DNA from: an uncultured Clostridia bacterium
GTDB taxonomy: Bacteria; Bacillota_I; Bacilli_A; RF39; UBA660
DNA: 35,315 nucleotides
Direction: 5' to 3'
Assembly: GCA_946533175.1 (NCBI GenBank)
Contig: CAMNBS010000001.1
Coordinates: 1-35,315 of the forward strand
A program made the position numbers and the translations under genes. Within the stretch, counting starts at the first letter, position 1, and each line of letters starts with the position of its first letter. The notes beneath the pieces are model-generated. The model saw nothing but the letters and a program-made list of their open reading frames with translations, did not search any database and was not told the origin of the DNA. This document shows, piece by piece, positions 27,600-35,315 of this stretch.

Positions 27600-28565
27600 C
27601 TAAAAGTTCATAATTTCTTCCCAATTAACAGGGAAGCCCATTCTATCTAATACTTTTTCAATTGAAATACTATGTAAATTCATTTCTAAATTATCAATAT
27701 CATGCTTAATTTCTAAACAAAGATTTTTAAACTCATCTTGTTTCAGCATTGATTTCATAATTATAATAAGAGCAAAAACATCATTTTTTCCATATTCATA
27801 TTCATCATTAGTAATATTAATTTTTAATAAACGATGATATTTTGTATCATCAATTGTCCTCTGGGATTTATTTTCAAAAACAATGTCTTCATGAGCACAT
27901 AAATTACGATAATTAGATAAAATTACTAAATAATTAGAAAAAGTATTAATATCTAAATCATAAATATCAGCAATAATAAGAGCATCTTCCTTTTTTAATA
28001 TAGAAAATAATTCCCCAATAATTCCAAAAGATAATACTTTAACTAAAACCCAAAGAGGAATATAGCCATAACTATTAACATAATGCATTGTTGCAGAATG
28101 AGTTGATGCATTTGTTTTAATCTGTCTTTTCATTTTTTTTATAACATCATTAACCTGTCTACTTTTTTCAGGATTATTAGTAAAATTATGATGCTTCAAA
28201 TAATCTTTTTCATGATATCCATAACGCATAGATAATTGATAACTAATAATTGATTTGACATTATTTTCAATAGTTAATATGTTTTTAAATAATATATTTC
28301 GAAAAGTACGATCAAATAAAAATAAACTATATAATTCTTCAAATGTTGCATTTTGAATATAAGTCTTATTAGTACTACTTCTCATAAATAAATGACGATA
28401 GCCATTTAAAAAGAAATAATTTTCTCTAAATAACACTTCACTAGCATACTCTTCATTATTAACAATTAAACCTTTATTACGAAGAATTTCAATTTGTTCA
28501 TCTAGTTTTTTAAACTCCTTATTTATGCCCATCCCTTCTTCACCTACCTTATAAGTATAACACAA
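27600..28565 (-). CDS. Abi_2 (AbiD/AbiF-like) family HEPN protein; start probably MGINKEF at about 28532
   Basis: LDEQIEILRNKGLIVNNEEYASEVLFRENYFFLNGYRHLF N-terminus and C-terminal LSNYRNLCAHEDIVFE (Rx4H HEPN motif). Confidence 0.85.
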   Translation of the reverse strand: MCYTYKVGEEGMGINKEFKKLDEQIEILRNKGLIVNNEEYASEVLFRENYFFLNGYRHLFMRSSTNKTYIQNATFEELYSLFLFDRTFRNILFKNILTIENNVKSIISYQLSMRYGYHEKDYLKHHNFTNNPEKSRQVNDVIKKMKRQIKTNASTHSATMHYVNSYGYIPLWVLVKVLSFGIIGELFSILKKEDALIIADIYDLDINTFSNYLVILSNYRNLCAHEDIVFENKSQRTIDDTKYHRLLKINITNDEYEYGKNDVFALIIIMKSMLKQDEFKNLCLEIKHDIDNLEMNLHSISIEKVLDRMGFPVNWEEIMNF

Positions 28566-28649
28566 CTTTTCTCATAATGAACGATATTTTTATTATTTTT
28601 AGGAATATTTTTTCTTATATATGATATAATTTCATAAGAGGTAAAGATT

Positions 28650-29567
28650 ATGCCAAGTACAATAACCCACGCCTGTATTGGGATAGATACAATTAAAAGA
28701 TTAGATATTAATCCAAAAAAAATTATTAATAAACATATAAATAATTATAAAATATATTGTCAAGGAATGGATGTATTATACTTTTACCATATTTTATTAT
28801 TAAAAGGTAATATTATTCAAGAATTAGGACATAATTTTCATAATTACAACATTTTTAATTATTTTGAAAGATTAATTAATGATAATAAAGAAAATCAAAA
28901 TGAAGAACTGTTTACTTTTATTGCAGGATTAATTAGTCATTATCAAGCTGATAGTATTATGCATCCATATATTGATTATTTAGCCCATAATGAAAACAGA
29001 AAAAAACAAATCGATAAGCATTTTGAGATAGAAACATATTTAGATAATTATTATATAGAAAAATTAATTAATAAAAATTACCAAAAATATAATAATAGTC
29101 AATTTATTTTTCAATATACCAAAGAAAAGATAATTGAAGAAGAAATCAATAAAATTTTTAATCAATACTTTCAATACCCTAAAATGGGTAAGAAATACTA
29201 TCAAGCTTTAAATGAAATGAAATTTGTCTACAAATATATAAGACATGATTATACAGGTATTAAAAAGAAAATCTATCAATTTATTGATTTAATCCCTTTA
29301 AATATTCGAAAAACAAGCTATTTATCATACCATTTTAATTTAGATAATAATGACTATTACTTAAATCTTAAACATCAAGAATGGTTTAATTATCATGATA
29401 TAAATAACGTACAACATAAAAGTTTTTTAGAATTATATGATGAAGTAACAAAGAAATCGGCAGATATTATTAATGAATTATATAAATATATTTTTGAAAA
29501 GAAAAAAGTTGATTTAAAAAAAATAGTTGGCAACAATTCCTATTCTACAGGATTACCTATTAACTAG
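28650..29567 (+). CDS. Zinc-dependent phospholipase C-like protein
   Basis: PSTITHACIG, YCQGMDVLYFYH, ELGHNFHNYN, FIAGLISHYQADSIMHPYIDY, HFEIETYLDNYY: His/Asp pattern of the PF00882-type family. Confidence 0.85.
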   Translation: MPSTITHACIGIDTIKRLDINPKKIINKHINNYKIYCQGMDVLYFYHILLLKGNIIQELGHNFHNYNIFNYFERLINDNKENQNEELFTFIAGLISHYQADSIMHPYIDYLAHNENRKKQIDKHFEIETYLDNYYIEKLINKNYQKYNNSQFIFQYTKEKIIEEEINKIFNQYFQYPKMGKKYYQALNEMKFVYKYIRHDYTGIKKKIYQFIDLIPLNIRKTSYLSYHFNLDNNDYYLNLKHQEWFNYHDINNVQHKSFLELYDEVTKKSADIINELYKYIFEKKKVDLKKIVGNNSYSTGLPIN

Positions 29568-29582
29568 CCCATTCATAAAGAT

Positions 29583-29613
29583 AAAATCACCATAAACTAT
29601 AATGGTGATTTTT
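29583..29613 (+). terminator. Hairpin terminator whose 3' arm carries the SD of the ZIP gene
   Basis: AAAATCACCAT...ATGGTGATTTTT then ATGGAT; same arm sequence as 13802-13840. Confidence 0.65.
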
Positions 29614-30393
29614 ATGGATATAACAACATCTCCTATTTTAATGGCAACTCTAGCTACTATTTTCACTTGGTTAGTTACCTTATTGGGAGCTAGTCTTGTT
29701 TTCTTTTTTAAAAAAATTAATAAAACTGTTTTGGATTGTATGTTAAGTATTGCTTCTGGAGTAATGATAGCAGCTTCATTTTGGTCTTTAATCCTTCCAT
29801 CCATTGAAATGGCCGAAAACCTTGGAATGAATAAAGTATGTATAACATCAATTGGATTTATCACAGGTGGTTTATTAATTCTTTTACTTGATCGAATATT
29901 TACCAAAAAAAACAAAGAAATATCAAATAAAAAGAAAAGATGTTTTATGCTAATATCTTCTATTACCCTCCATAATATTCCAGAAGGAATGGCTGTTGGA
30001 GTAGCATTTGGAAGTATTATTTATCATCTTGATGGAGCCACAATATCTAGTGCTATAGGTTTAGCATTAGGAATAGGTATTCAAAATTTTCCAGAAGGTT
30101 TAGCCGTAAGTGTTCCATTACGTCGAGAAGGAATGAGTCGTCGCAAAGCTTTTTTCTATGGTCAATTAAGCGGTTTTGTGGAAGTTATATCTGGAATATT
30201 AGGGGCAATACTTGTCCTTAAAATAAGGCTTATTTTGCCATTTCTATTAGCATTTGCTGCTGGGGCAATGATTTATGTTGTTGCAAAAGAGTTAATTCCT
30301 GAGTGTCAAACAAATGAAAAAAAAGGATTAATTACAATGTTTACATTAATAGGTTTTGTTATTATGATGGTATTAGATGTATTATTAGGATAA
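29614..30393 (+). CDS. ZIP family metal transporter
   Basis: LHNIPEGMAVGVAFG and GIQNFPEGLAVSVPLRREGMSRRKAF signatures, multiple TMs; ATG 29614 preferred over track start 29602. Confidence 0.92.
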   Translation: MDITTSPILMATLATIFTWLVTLLGASLVFFFKKINKTVLDCMLSIASGVMIAASFWSLILPSIEMAENLGMNKVCITSIGFITGGLLILLLDRIFTKKNKEISNKKKRCFMLISSITLHNIPEGMAVGVAFGSIIYHLDGATISSAIGLALGIGIQNFPEGLAVSVPLRREGMSRRKAFFYGQLSGFVEVISGILGAILVLKIRLILPFLLAFAAGAMIYVVAKELIPECQTNEKKGLITMFTLIGFVIMMVLDVLLG

Positions 30394-30397
30394 TTTT

Positions 30398-30430
30398 ATC
30401 CACATGATTGTGGATATTTTTTATTTTTAT
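30398..30430 (+). terminator. Intrinsic terminator of the ZIP gene
   Basis: TATCCACATGATTGTGGATATTTTTTATTTTT. Confidence 0.75.
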
Positions 30431-30455
30431 AATTAAGATTAATTTTATTAAAAAT

Positions 30456-30488
30456 AAAACCCTGAAACTTCAATAATTTCAAGGTTTT
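30456..30488 (-). terminator. Intrinsic terminator of rpsI
   Basis: Minus strand AAAACCTTGAAATTATTGAAGTTTCAGGGTTTTATTTTT. Confidence 0.75.
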
Positions 30489-30501
30489 AAAATTCATTTT
30501 T

Positions 30502-30924
30502 CTATCTCTTACTAAATTGTGGAGCACGACGAGCCTTTTTAAGACCATATTTCTTACGTTCTTTAACACGAGCATCACGAGTAATCATTCCTGCTACTTT
30601 TAATGGTTTTCTTAAACTATTTTCACTTTCAGCGCTAGTTGTACTATCATAAGCTAATAAAGCTTTTGTTATACCAAGTCTAACTGCACCAGCTTGTCCA
30701 CGAAAACCTCCACCAGATACTTCAGCATTAACATCAAAAATTTCTTTTGTATTTGTTAATTCTAATGGTTGAGAAAGATCCATAACTAATGTTTCAAAAG
30801 GAAAATATTCATGGACATCTTTTCCATTAACTGTAATCTTACCAGTACCATTAACTAAATTTACTTTAGCAATAGCACCTTTTCTTCTACCTGTTCCATA
30901 ATATGTATTATTACTTTTCTTCAT
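30502..30924 (-). CDS. rpsI: 30S ribosomal protein S9
   Basis: [30 protein letters not shown]-terminal [25 protein letters not shown]. Confidence 0.98.
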   Translation of the reverse strand: MKKSNNTYYGTGRRKGAIAKVNLVNGTGKITVNGKDVHEYFPFETLVMDLSQPLELTNTKEIFDVNAEVSGGGFRGQAGAVRLGITKALLAYDSTTSAESENSLRKPLKVAGMITRDARVKERKKYGLKKARRAPQFSKR

Positions 30925-30932
30925 ATATCCTC

Positions 30933-31364
30933 CTATTTAACCTCTATTGTTACGGGTTTTTGTGCTGTATGTGGATGAGTTTCTCCCTCATATACAAATA
31001 ACTTTTTACCCATAGCTCTTCCTAAACGGTTATGAGGAAGCATACCATTGACAGCACGTTCAAGCATTTCAATAGAATAATTATCACGCATTGTCTTAGC
31101 ATTTCTTTCTCTTAAGCCACCTGGATACATAGAATGATTATAATACATTTTATCTTCTAATTTGTTTCCAGTTAAGTTAACCTTCTTTGCATTAATAATA
31201 ATTACATAATCACCACAATCTATATGTGGAGTATAAGTTCTCTTATTCTTTCCACGTAATATATGAGCAGCTAAAGTAGCAACACGACCAAGTGATTTGC
31301 CTTCTGCATCAATTACATACCAAGAACGAACAACTTCTTCTTTTTTTTGCATAAAACTTTTCAT
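30933..31364 (-). CDS. rplM: 50S ribosomal protein L13
   Basis: [68 protein letters not shown]. Confidence 0.98.
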   Translation of the reverse strand: MKSFMQKKEEVVRSWYVIDAEGKSLGRVATLAAHILRGKNKRTYTPHIDCGDYVIIINAKKVNLTGNKLEDKMYYNHSMYPGGLRERNAKTMRDNYSIEMLERAVNGMLPHNRLGRAMGKKLFVYEGETHPHTAQKPVTIEVK

Positions 31365-31377
31365 TTTTTTCTCCTTC

Positions 31378-31450
31378 TTCTTTGAAATTTAGTGTTCCCA
31401 ATACCAAATTTCATTAGGGAATTTCAATGTACCGATAAAGATTATACTAG
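31378..31450 (-). promoter_or_regulatory. Structured 5' leader of rplM-rpsI (possible L13-leader-type element)
   Basis: Minus strand GAAATTCCCTAATGAAATTTGGTATTGGGAACACTAAATTTC can fold (CCC.AAT/ATT.GGG within GAAATT/AATTTC) before the rplM SD. Confidence 0.4.
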
Positions 31451-31511
31451 TTTTAAGTCATCTTGTCAATTAATTTTTTTTAATATTCATCTAAATTTAT
31501 TGATTTTTCAA

Positions 31512-32243
31512 TCAATATTGTACATCTTTTAAATATAATCCTTCAGGATGAGCTGTTATACTAGCCAATCTTCGATCATTACCCAATAATATATTAGGTA
31601 TATCACTTCCCTTTTTTTTACCTTCACCAACTTTAATTAAATATCCAACCATATTTCGTATTTGGTACTTTAAAAAACCATTACCACGAAAAGTAAAAAC
31701 AATTGTATTATCTAATACATTAATATTAGTTGCGGTAATTGTTCTAATATAATTATTTCGATGATCTTTATTGGGAGTAAAACTCTTAAAACTATGTTCA
31801 CCTTCAAAATACTTAATTGCATCTTGCATTTTTTTAATATCCAGCTTTTTTCCATACTGCCATTCATAATTTCTTTTTAATGGATTATATTCTCCCATAT
31901 TAAGATAATATTGATATTCTTTTTCTTTAACCATATATCTTGCATGAAAAGATTCACTAACTACCTCTGTTTTAATAACATGAATATCATCTGGTAAATT
32001 GGAGTTTAATGCCCGCATTAATTTATATGGTGTAATATTAACATTTATATCTACATGAGCTTTTTGGCACAATGCATGAACACCTTTATCGGTTCGACCA
32101 CTACTAGTAATAACTGTTTTCTCTCCACCATTTATAAACTCTAAAGCTTTTTCCATTTCTTCTTGAACCGTTCTTAATCCATCTTGTTTTTGATAACCAT
32201 TAAAGCCCGATCCATCATAAGAAAAGGTAATTAAATAACGCAT
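31512..32243 (-). CDS. truA: tRNA pseudouridine(38-40) synthase
   Basis: FSYDGSGFNGYQKQ, TSSGRTDKGVHALCQKAHVD, ARYMVKEKEYQYYL, FTFRGNGFLKYQIRNMVGYLIKVG. Confidence 0.96.
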   Translation of the reverse strand: MRYLITFSYDGSGFNGYQKQDGLRTVQEEMEKALEFINGGEKTVITSSGRTDKGVHALCQKAHVDINVNITPYKLMRALNSNLPDDIHVIKTEVVSESFHARYMVKEKEYQYYLNMGEYNPLKRNYEWQYGKKLDIKKMQDAIKYFEGEHSFKSFTPNKDHRNNYIRTITATNINVLDNTIVFTFRGNGFLKYQIRNMVGYLIKVGEGKKKGSDIPNILLGNDRRLASITAHPEGLYLKDVQY

Positions 32244-32680
32244 GATCCCACCACAATAGATAAAAAAAGTATTCCTAAATGCATTGTTACATAAATTATT
32301 CTTTCGTAACTAGAAATATAATTTTTATCTCTACGAAAACGTAAGTAATCATATTCAGAATAATTTTTATCTATAACCTTTCTTTTTTTTCTTAAAATAT
32401 TTATTTTCATAAAATATATTCCATAAGCATAAATAATAGAAAATTTCCATAACCAATAATTATTAATAAAATAGCAAAAAATACCAATAATAAAAATAAT
32501 AAAGCACAATACAATATAGTTAATATCTCTACTTTTTATTATATTAATTAATAAAAAAAGGAATAAGATTAATAAAGAAACAATATTATCACTTAATAAA
32601 ACAACTATTCCAAACGTGATTAAACACAATATTCTTTCCCACAAACTAATAATATTATTTTTTAACACACTTATACACAT
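32231..32680 (-). CDS. Small hydrophobic protein at the ecfT position (possible reduced EcfT)
   Basis: 149 aa, about 4-5 TMs, lies between an EcfA2-like ABC gene and truA (overlapping truA); sequence similarity to EcfT is weak by eye. Confidence 0.45.
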   Translation of the reverse strand: MCISVLKNNIISLWERILCLITFGIVVLLSDNIVSLLILFLFLLINIIKSRDINYIVLCFIIFIIGIFCYFINNYWLWKFSIIYAYGIYFMKINILRKKRKVIDKNYSEYDYLRFRRDKNYISSYERIIYVTMHLGILFLSIVVGSCVI

Positions 32681-33335
32681 CCTTTATTAAATCACGAATA
32701 TCCCGTGAATAACGAAGATTTACACCTTTTTCTCTAACTAAGTTAATAAAATCAATTATTTCTGGATTAATAATATTATACTTTTTTAAAGTATCTTTTT
32801 GAATAAATAAATCCTCTGTTTTACCATAAAGATAATCATCTTTCTTGATAAATAAAACATCATCACATAAACTATATATTAAATTACTATCCGCACTTCC
32901 CAATATAATTGTTTTATTTTTTTCACGAGTTAATTTATGAAAAAGATTAATTAACCTTTTTTTCATTCCATAGTCTAAATCTTGAAATGGTTCATCAATA
33001 AAAAGTACCTGCTTATTTTGAAGAAATAAAATCATATATTTTAAAACTTTAATTTTTCCACTAGATAATTCATTTATTTTTTGATCAAAAAAACTTCTTT
33101 TAATATTTAAATCTTGAAATAATTTTTCCGTATCATGAGTAAACTTACCTTCAAAATAATGTTCTATTTCATCATAAACAGATTCTGTTTTAAAAGTTAT
33201 ATTACTTAAAATACCAACATTTTTTCCTTTAATACTCTGAAATAATGTATTATAATCACCCATAACCCCAATTATTTTAGCACTTCTAATCTTGATATTC
33301 TGACCACTTATAGCCTTTTTTAATACTATTTCCAT
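32655..33335 (-). CDS. Divergent EcfA2-like ABC ATPase, Walker A lost
   Basis: IIGVMGDYNTLFQSI in place of a Walker A; degenerate signature NELSSGKIKVLKYMI; Walker B VLFIDEPFQDLD retained; no H-loop His (TIILGSADSNL). Syntenic with ecfA2. Confidence 0.7.
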   Translation of the reverse strand: MEIVLKKAISGQNIKIRSAKIIGVMGDYNTLFQSIKGKNVGILSNITFKTESVYDEIEHYFEGKFTHDTEKLFQDLNIKRSFFDQKINELSSGKIKVLKYMILFLQNKQVLFIDEPFQDLDYGMKKRLINLFHKLTREKNKTIILGSADSNLIYSLCDDVLFIKKDDYLYGKTEDLFIQKDTLKKYNIINPEIIDFINLVREKGVNLRYSRDIRDLIKDVYKCVKK

Positions 33336-34117
33336 ATATCATTAACCATATCTTTCATATTATCATAATTTTTATTAATAAGACCATACATGCGTAATTT
33401 AATATTTAAATCAACTAAAAAAGGAATTTCAATATTATTACTATAAAAAATCTGATCATTATTATATAATTCTTCTTTTGGTATATTCTTAATTATTTGA
33501 TATTTTTTTAATAAAAGAATTTGATCGCAAAATAAACTATTTTCAAGATTATCACTAAATTCAATAATAGTCATATTATTATGTTTCATCATCTTTTTAA
33601 GACATTTAATTAAAAAAATTCGTTTATCAACAGGAAAGATAGATAATACATTATCCATAAGCAATACCTTAGGTTGATGTAATAAACTAATAATAATTAA
33701 TAACTCCTGTTTTTCTAAAGATGTTAATTCACTAATCTTACTATTAAGATTTTTTTCAAAATCAAAAATTTTTAAAACTTCCCTAATTCTTCTTTCACTA
33801 TCATTTTTAGAATAACCTAGATTATTAAGTGGTTCTAATAACTCACTTTTAACTTTTTGATAGTAAAAGCTATTTTCACATACTCTTTTAACAACACCTA
33901 TATTTTTGATAAATTCATATCTATTTTTTTTATTTAAAAATGTCTCACAAAAAATCATATTATCTGTTGGTATAATTCCTGATAAAAGATTAAGAAGATT
34001 AGTCTTACCCGAATCTATTTCACCAACAATTAAATAATATAATCCTTTGTCAAATGACACATTAAAATTCTTAAATTTTTGATAATTTAAATTTTGAACA
34101 TCCATTATTTTAACCAT
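33326..34117 (-). CDS. Divergent EcfA1-like ABC ATPase, signature/Walker B Glu/H-loop lost
   Basis: Walker A VGEIDSGKTNLLNLLSG retained; signature SELTSLEKQELLIII; Walker B VLLMDN; H-loop MTIIEFSDNLEN. Confidence 0.75.
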   Translation of the reverse strand: MVKIMDVQNLNYQKFKNFNVSFDKGLYYLIVGEIDSGKTNLLNLLSGIIPTDNMIFCETFLNKKNRYEFIKNIGVVKRVCENSFYYQKVKSELLEPLNNLGYSKNDSERRIREVLKIFDFEKNLNSKISELTSLEKQELLIIISLLHQPKVLLMDNVLSIFPVDKRIFLIKCLKKMMKHNNMTIIEFSDNLENSLFCDQILLLKKYQIIKNIPKEELYNNDQIFYSNNIEIPFLVDLNIKLRMYGLINKNYDNMKDMVNDIWK

Positions 34118-34147
34118 ATTTATTTATCAAAAAAATAGAATTCTCTT

Positions 34148-34681
34148 CTATTTTTGACCTTCCAAATAATTTTTTATTGAACTTTCATCTTTATAAGAAG
34201 ATAAAATATCATTTCCCTTTATTACTAAAAGAATAGGTGATGATAACTTTAATTTAGTTAAATCACTAGAAACGACTGTTTCATCGCCAATAAATGAAGT
34301 ATTAAAACCAGATGATAAATCTAATATATAGAGTTTTTTACTTCCATTATATTCGTCACTTAAAGCAGAATAAAAAGTTTGATTATCATCTTTTAAATCA
34401 TAGGCTAATACTAAATATTCTTCTTCACTTTTATTAAACATTGTTCCAACCATAACCATTTGACTATCAAAAGATTCTTGACCAGAGTTTTTCTTAGAGA
34501 AAATATTCCAGTTACCATTTGCTATATTAACAATAACATAAGCTAAAACAAAAAAGACAACAACACCTAATGCAATTTTAAAAACATTATAAACCTCTTT
34601 ATCATCCTTAAATAATTGACTAGCTTCTTGTCGTTCTTTTTTCATTCTTTTCTGTTCTTTTAACATTTGTTTTTTATTCAT
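34148..34681 (-). CDS. Membrane-anchored protein, possibly a cysteine-free thioredoxin-like fold
   Basis: Charged N-terminus, one TM (VFKIALGVVVFFVLAYVIVNIA), C-terminal domain with thioredoxin-like rhythm (YLVLAYDL...KLYILDLSS...LSSPILLVIKGNDILSSY); no Cys. Confidence 0.5.
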   Translation of the reverse strand: MNKKQMLKEQKRMKKERQEASQLFKDDKEVYNVFKIALGVVVFFVLAYVIVNIANGNWNIFSKKNSGQESFDSQMVMVGTMFNKSEEEYLVLAYDLKDDNQTFYSALSDEYNGSKKLYILDLSSGFNTSFIGDETVVSSDLTKLKLSSPILLVIKGNDILSSYKDESSIKNYLEGQK

Positions 34682-34714
34682 CGTCCACCTCTACATGTAA
34701 TATTTTAACACACT

Positions 34715-35305
34715 TTAATTCAAAAATAAACTACTGAATGTCAATGAATGTTTTTTCATCGTTTTAAAAAATGATAATATGTCCTGATTTTTTATTTCAA
34801 GTAGTTCACATATTTCTTCACGTTTATAGCCATTGTAATATAATTCAAAAATACAACTATCTATCCAAGTTAAACTATTTTTAAATAAGCGTATTTTTCC
34901 AAAATAATCTTCATCTGGTAATGGAGAAGATGAAAACAAATCAAGATAAGTAATATCATCATATATTTCAATATCATATGAAAAGGCTTCATTTAAAATC
35001 TTTTTTTTAGAAGAAGAGTTAATTGATATTTCAGTTAAATAAGCATTATTTAAAGCTTTAATAAAATATGTATAGAAAATTGAATTATATGAATCTTTAT
35101 ATAAATGCATCGTTTTATACAATGTGAGATAACCAATTTGCTTTAAATCGTCCATATCATAACCAAATTTTTTAAATGTATTTAAATAATTTCTAGCTAA
35201 TTTAATGATTAATGGTTGATATTTTTGATATAAAAGATTATAAACATCATTATTATTTTCACATACCATATATACTAATTCATAATCATTCAAATTTCGA
35301 TACAT
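34715..35305 (-). CDS. Sigma-70 family RNA polymerase sigma factor (SigH-like)
   Basis: LYQKYQPLIIKLARNYLNTFKKFGYDMDDLKQIGYLTLYKTMHLYKDSYNSIFYTYF: sigma region 2; C-terminal region-4-like FELYYNGYKREEICELLEI. Confidence 0.8.
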   Translation of the reverse strand: MYRNLNDYELVYMVCENNNDVYNLLYQKYQPLIIKLARNYLNTFKKFGYDMDDLKQIGYLTLYKTMHLYKDSYNSIFYTYFIKALNNAYLTEISINSSSKKKILNEAFSYDIEIYDDITYLDLFSSSPLPDEDYFGKIRLFKNSLTWIDSCIFELYYNGYKREEICELLEIKNQDILSFFKTMKKHSLTFSSLFLN

Positions 35306-35315
35306 ATTTACCTAT

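Noticed and set aside
29553-29915. Minus-strand 120 aa ORF
   Set aside because: Antisense to the ZIP transporter, which has clear family motifs.
30396-30578. Minus-strand 60 aa ORF
   Set aside because: Alternate frame of the rpsI 3' end running through its terminator.
1-35315. CRISPR array, tRNA/rRNA genes, transposases or prophage structural modules
   Set aside because: No regularly spaced repeats, tRNA T-loop/acceptor patterns, or transposase/integrase motifs recognised by eye; intergenic space is too short for most.
1-35315. Genetic code 4 (TGA = Trp)
   Set aside because: Conserved Trp positions use TGG, ORFs computed with the standard bacterial code are full length, and truA appears to use TGA as a normal stop.

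Overview
Low-GC (AT-rich) bacterial chromosomal window, probably from a Bacillota / Mollicutes-adjacent gut-type lineage. This taxonomic call is inference: MurE and an M23 peptidase argue for a cell wall, and TGG encodes Trp. The window is mostly compact housekeeping gene content on the minus strand up to about 16.6 kb, then mixed strands. From left to right: a type VII secretion (WXG100-type) substrate cluster with a very large helical/hydrophobic polymorphic-toxin-like protein running off the left edge; asnB; an M23 peptidase; ricA/ymcA-miaB; tandem DUF2935-like proteins; an SDR oxidoreductase; an FNT channel; small membrane proteins; a DUF4143-type ATPase; T-box-controlled asnS; a transglutaminase-like + HELTH metallopeptidase-like two-gene operon; murE; purine nucleoside phosphorylase; a Crp/Fnr regulator divergent from an NrdD-like protein; dut; a LysM protein; HtrA behind an Abi_2/HEPN protein; a zinc-dependent phospholipase C-like protein; a ZIP transporter; rpsI-rplM-truA; a degenerate ecfT/ecfA2/ecfA1 module; and a SigH-like sigma factor. 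The most notable observations are: (1) an NrdD homologue that keeps the ATP-cone and barrel motifs but lacks the active-site cysteines and the whole Zn/glycyl-radical C-terminus, encoded in an overlapping operon with dUTPase and divergent from a Crp/Fnr gene across a perfect palindrome; (2) an ECF-type ABC pair at the conserved truA-rplM-rpsI locus in which each ATPase has lost different catalytic motifs; (3) the transglutaminase-like/metallopeptidase-like pair; (4) the T7SS substrate cluster with an internal terminator. No CRISPR array, tRNA, rRNA or transposase was recognised.
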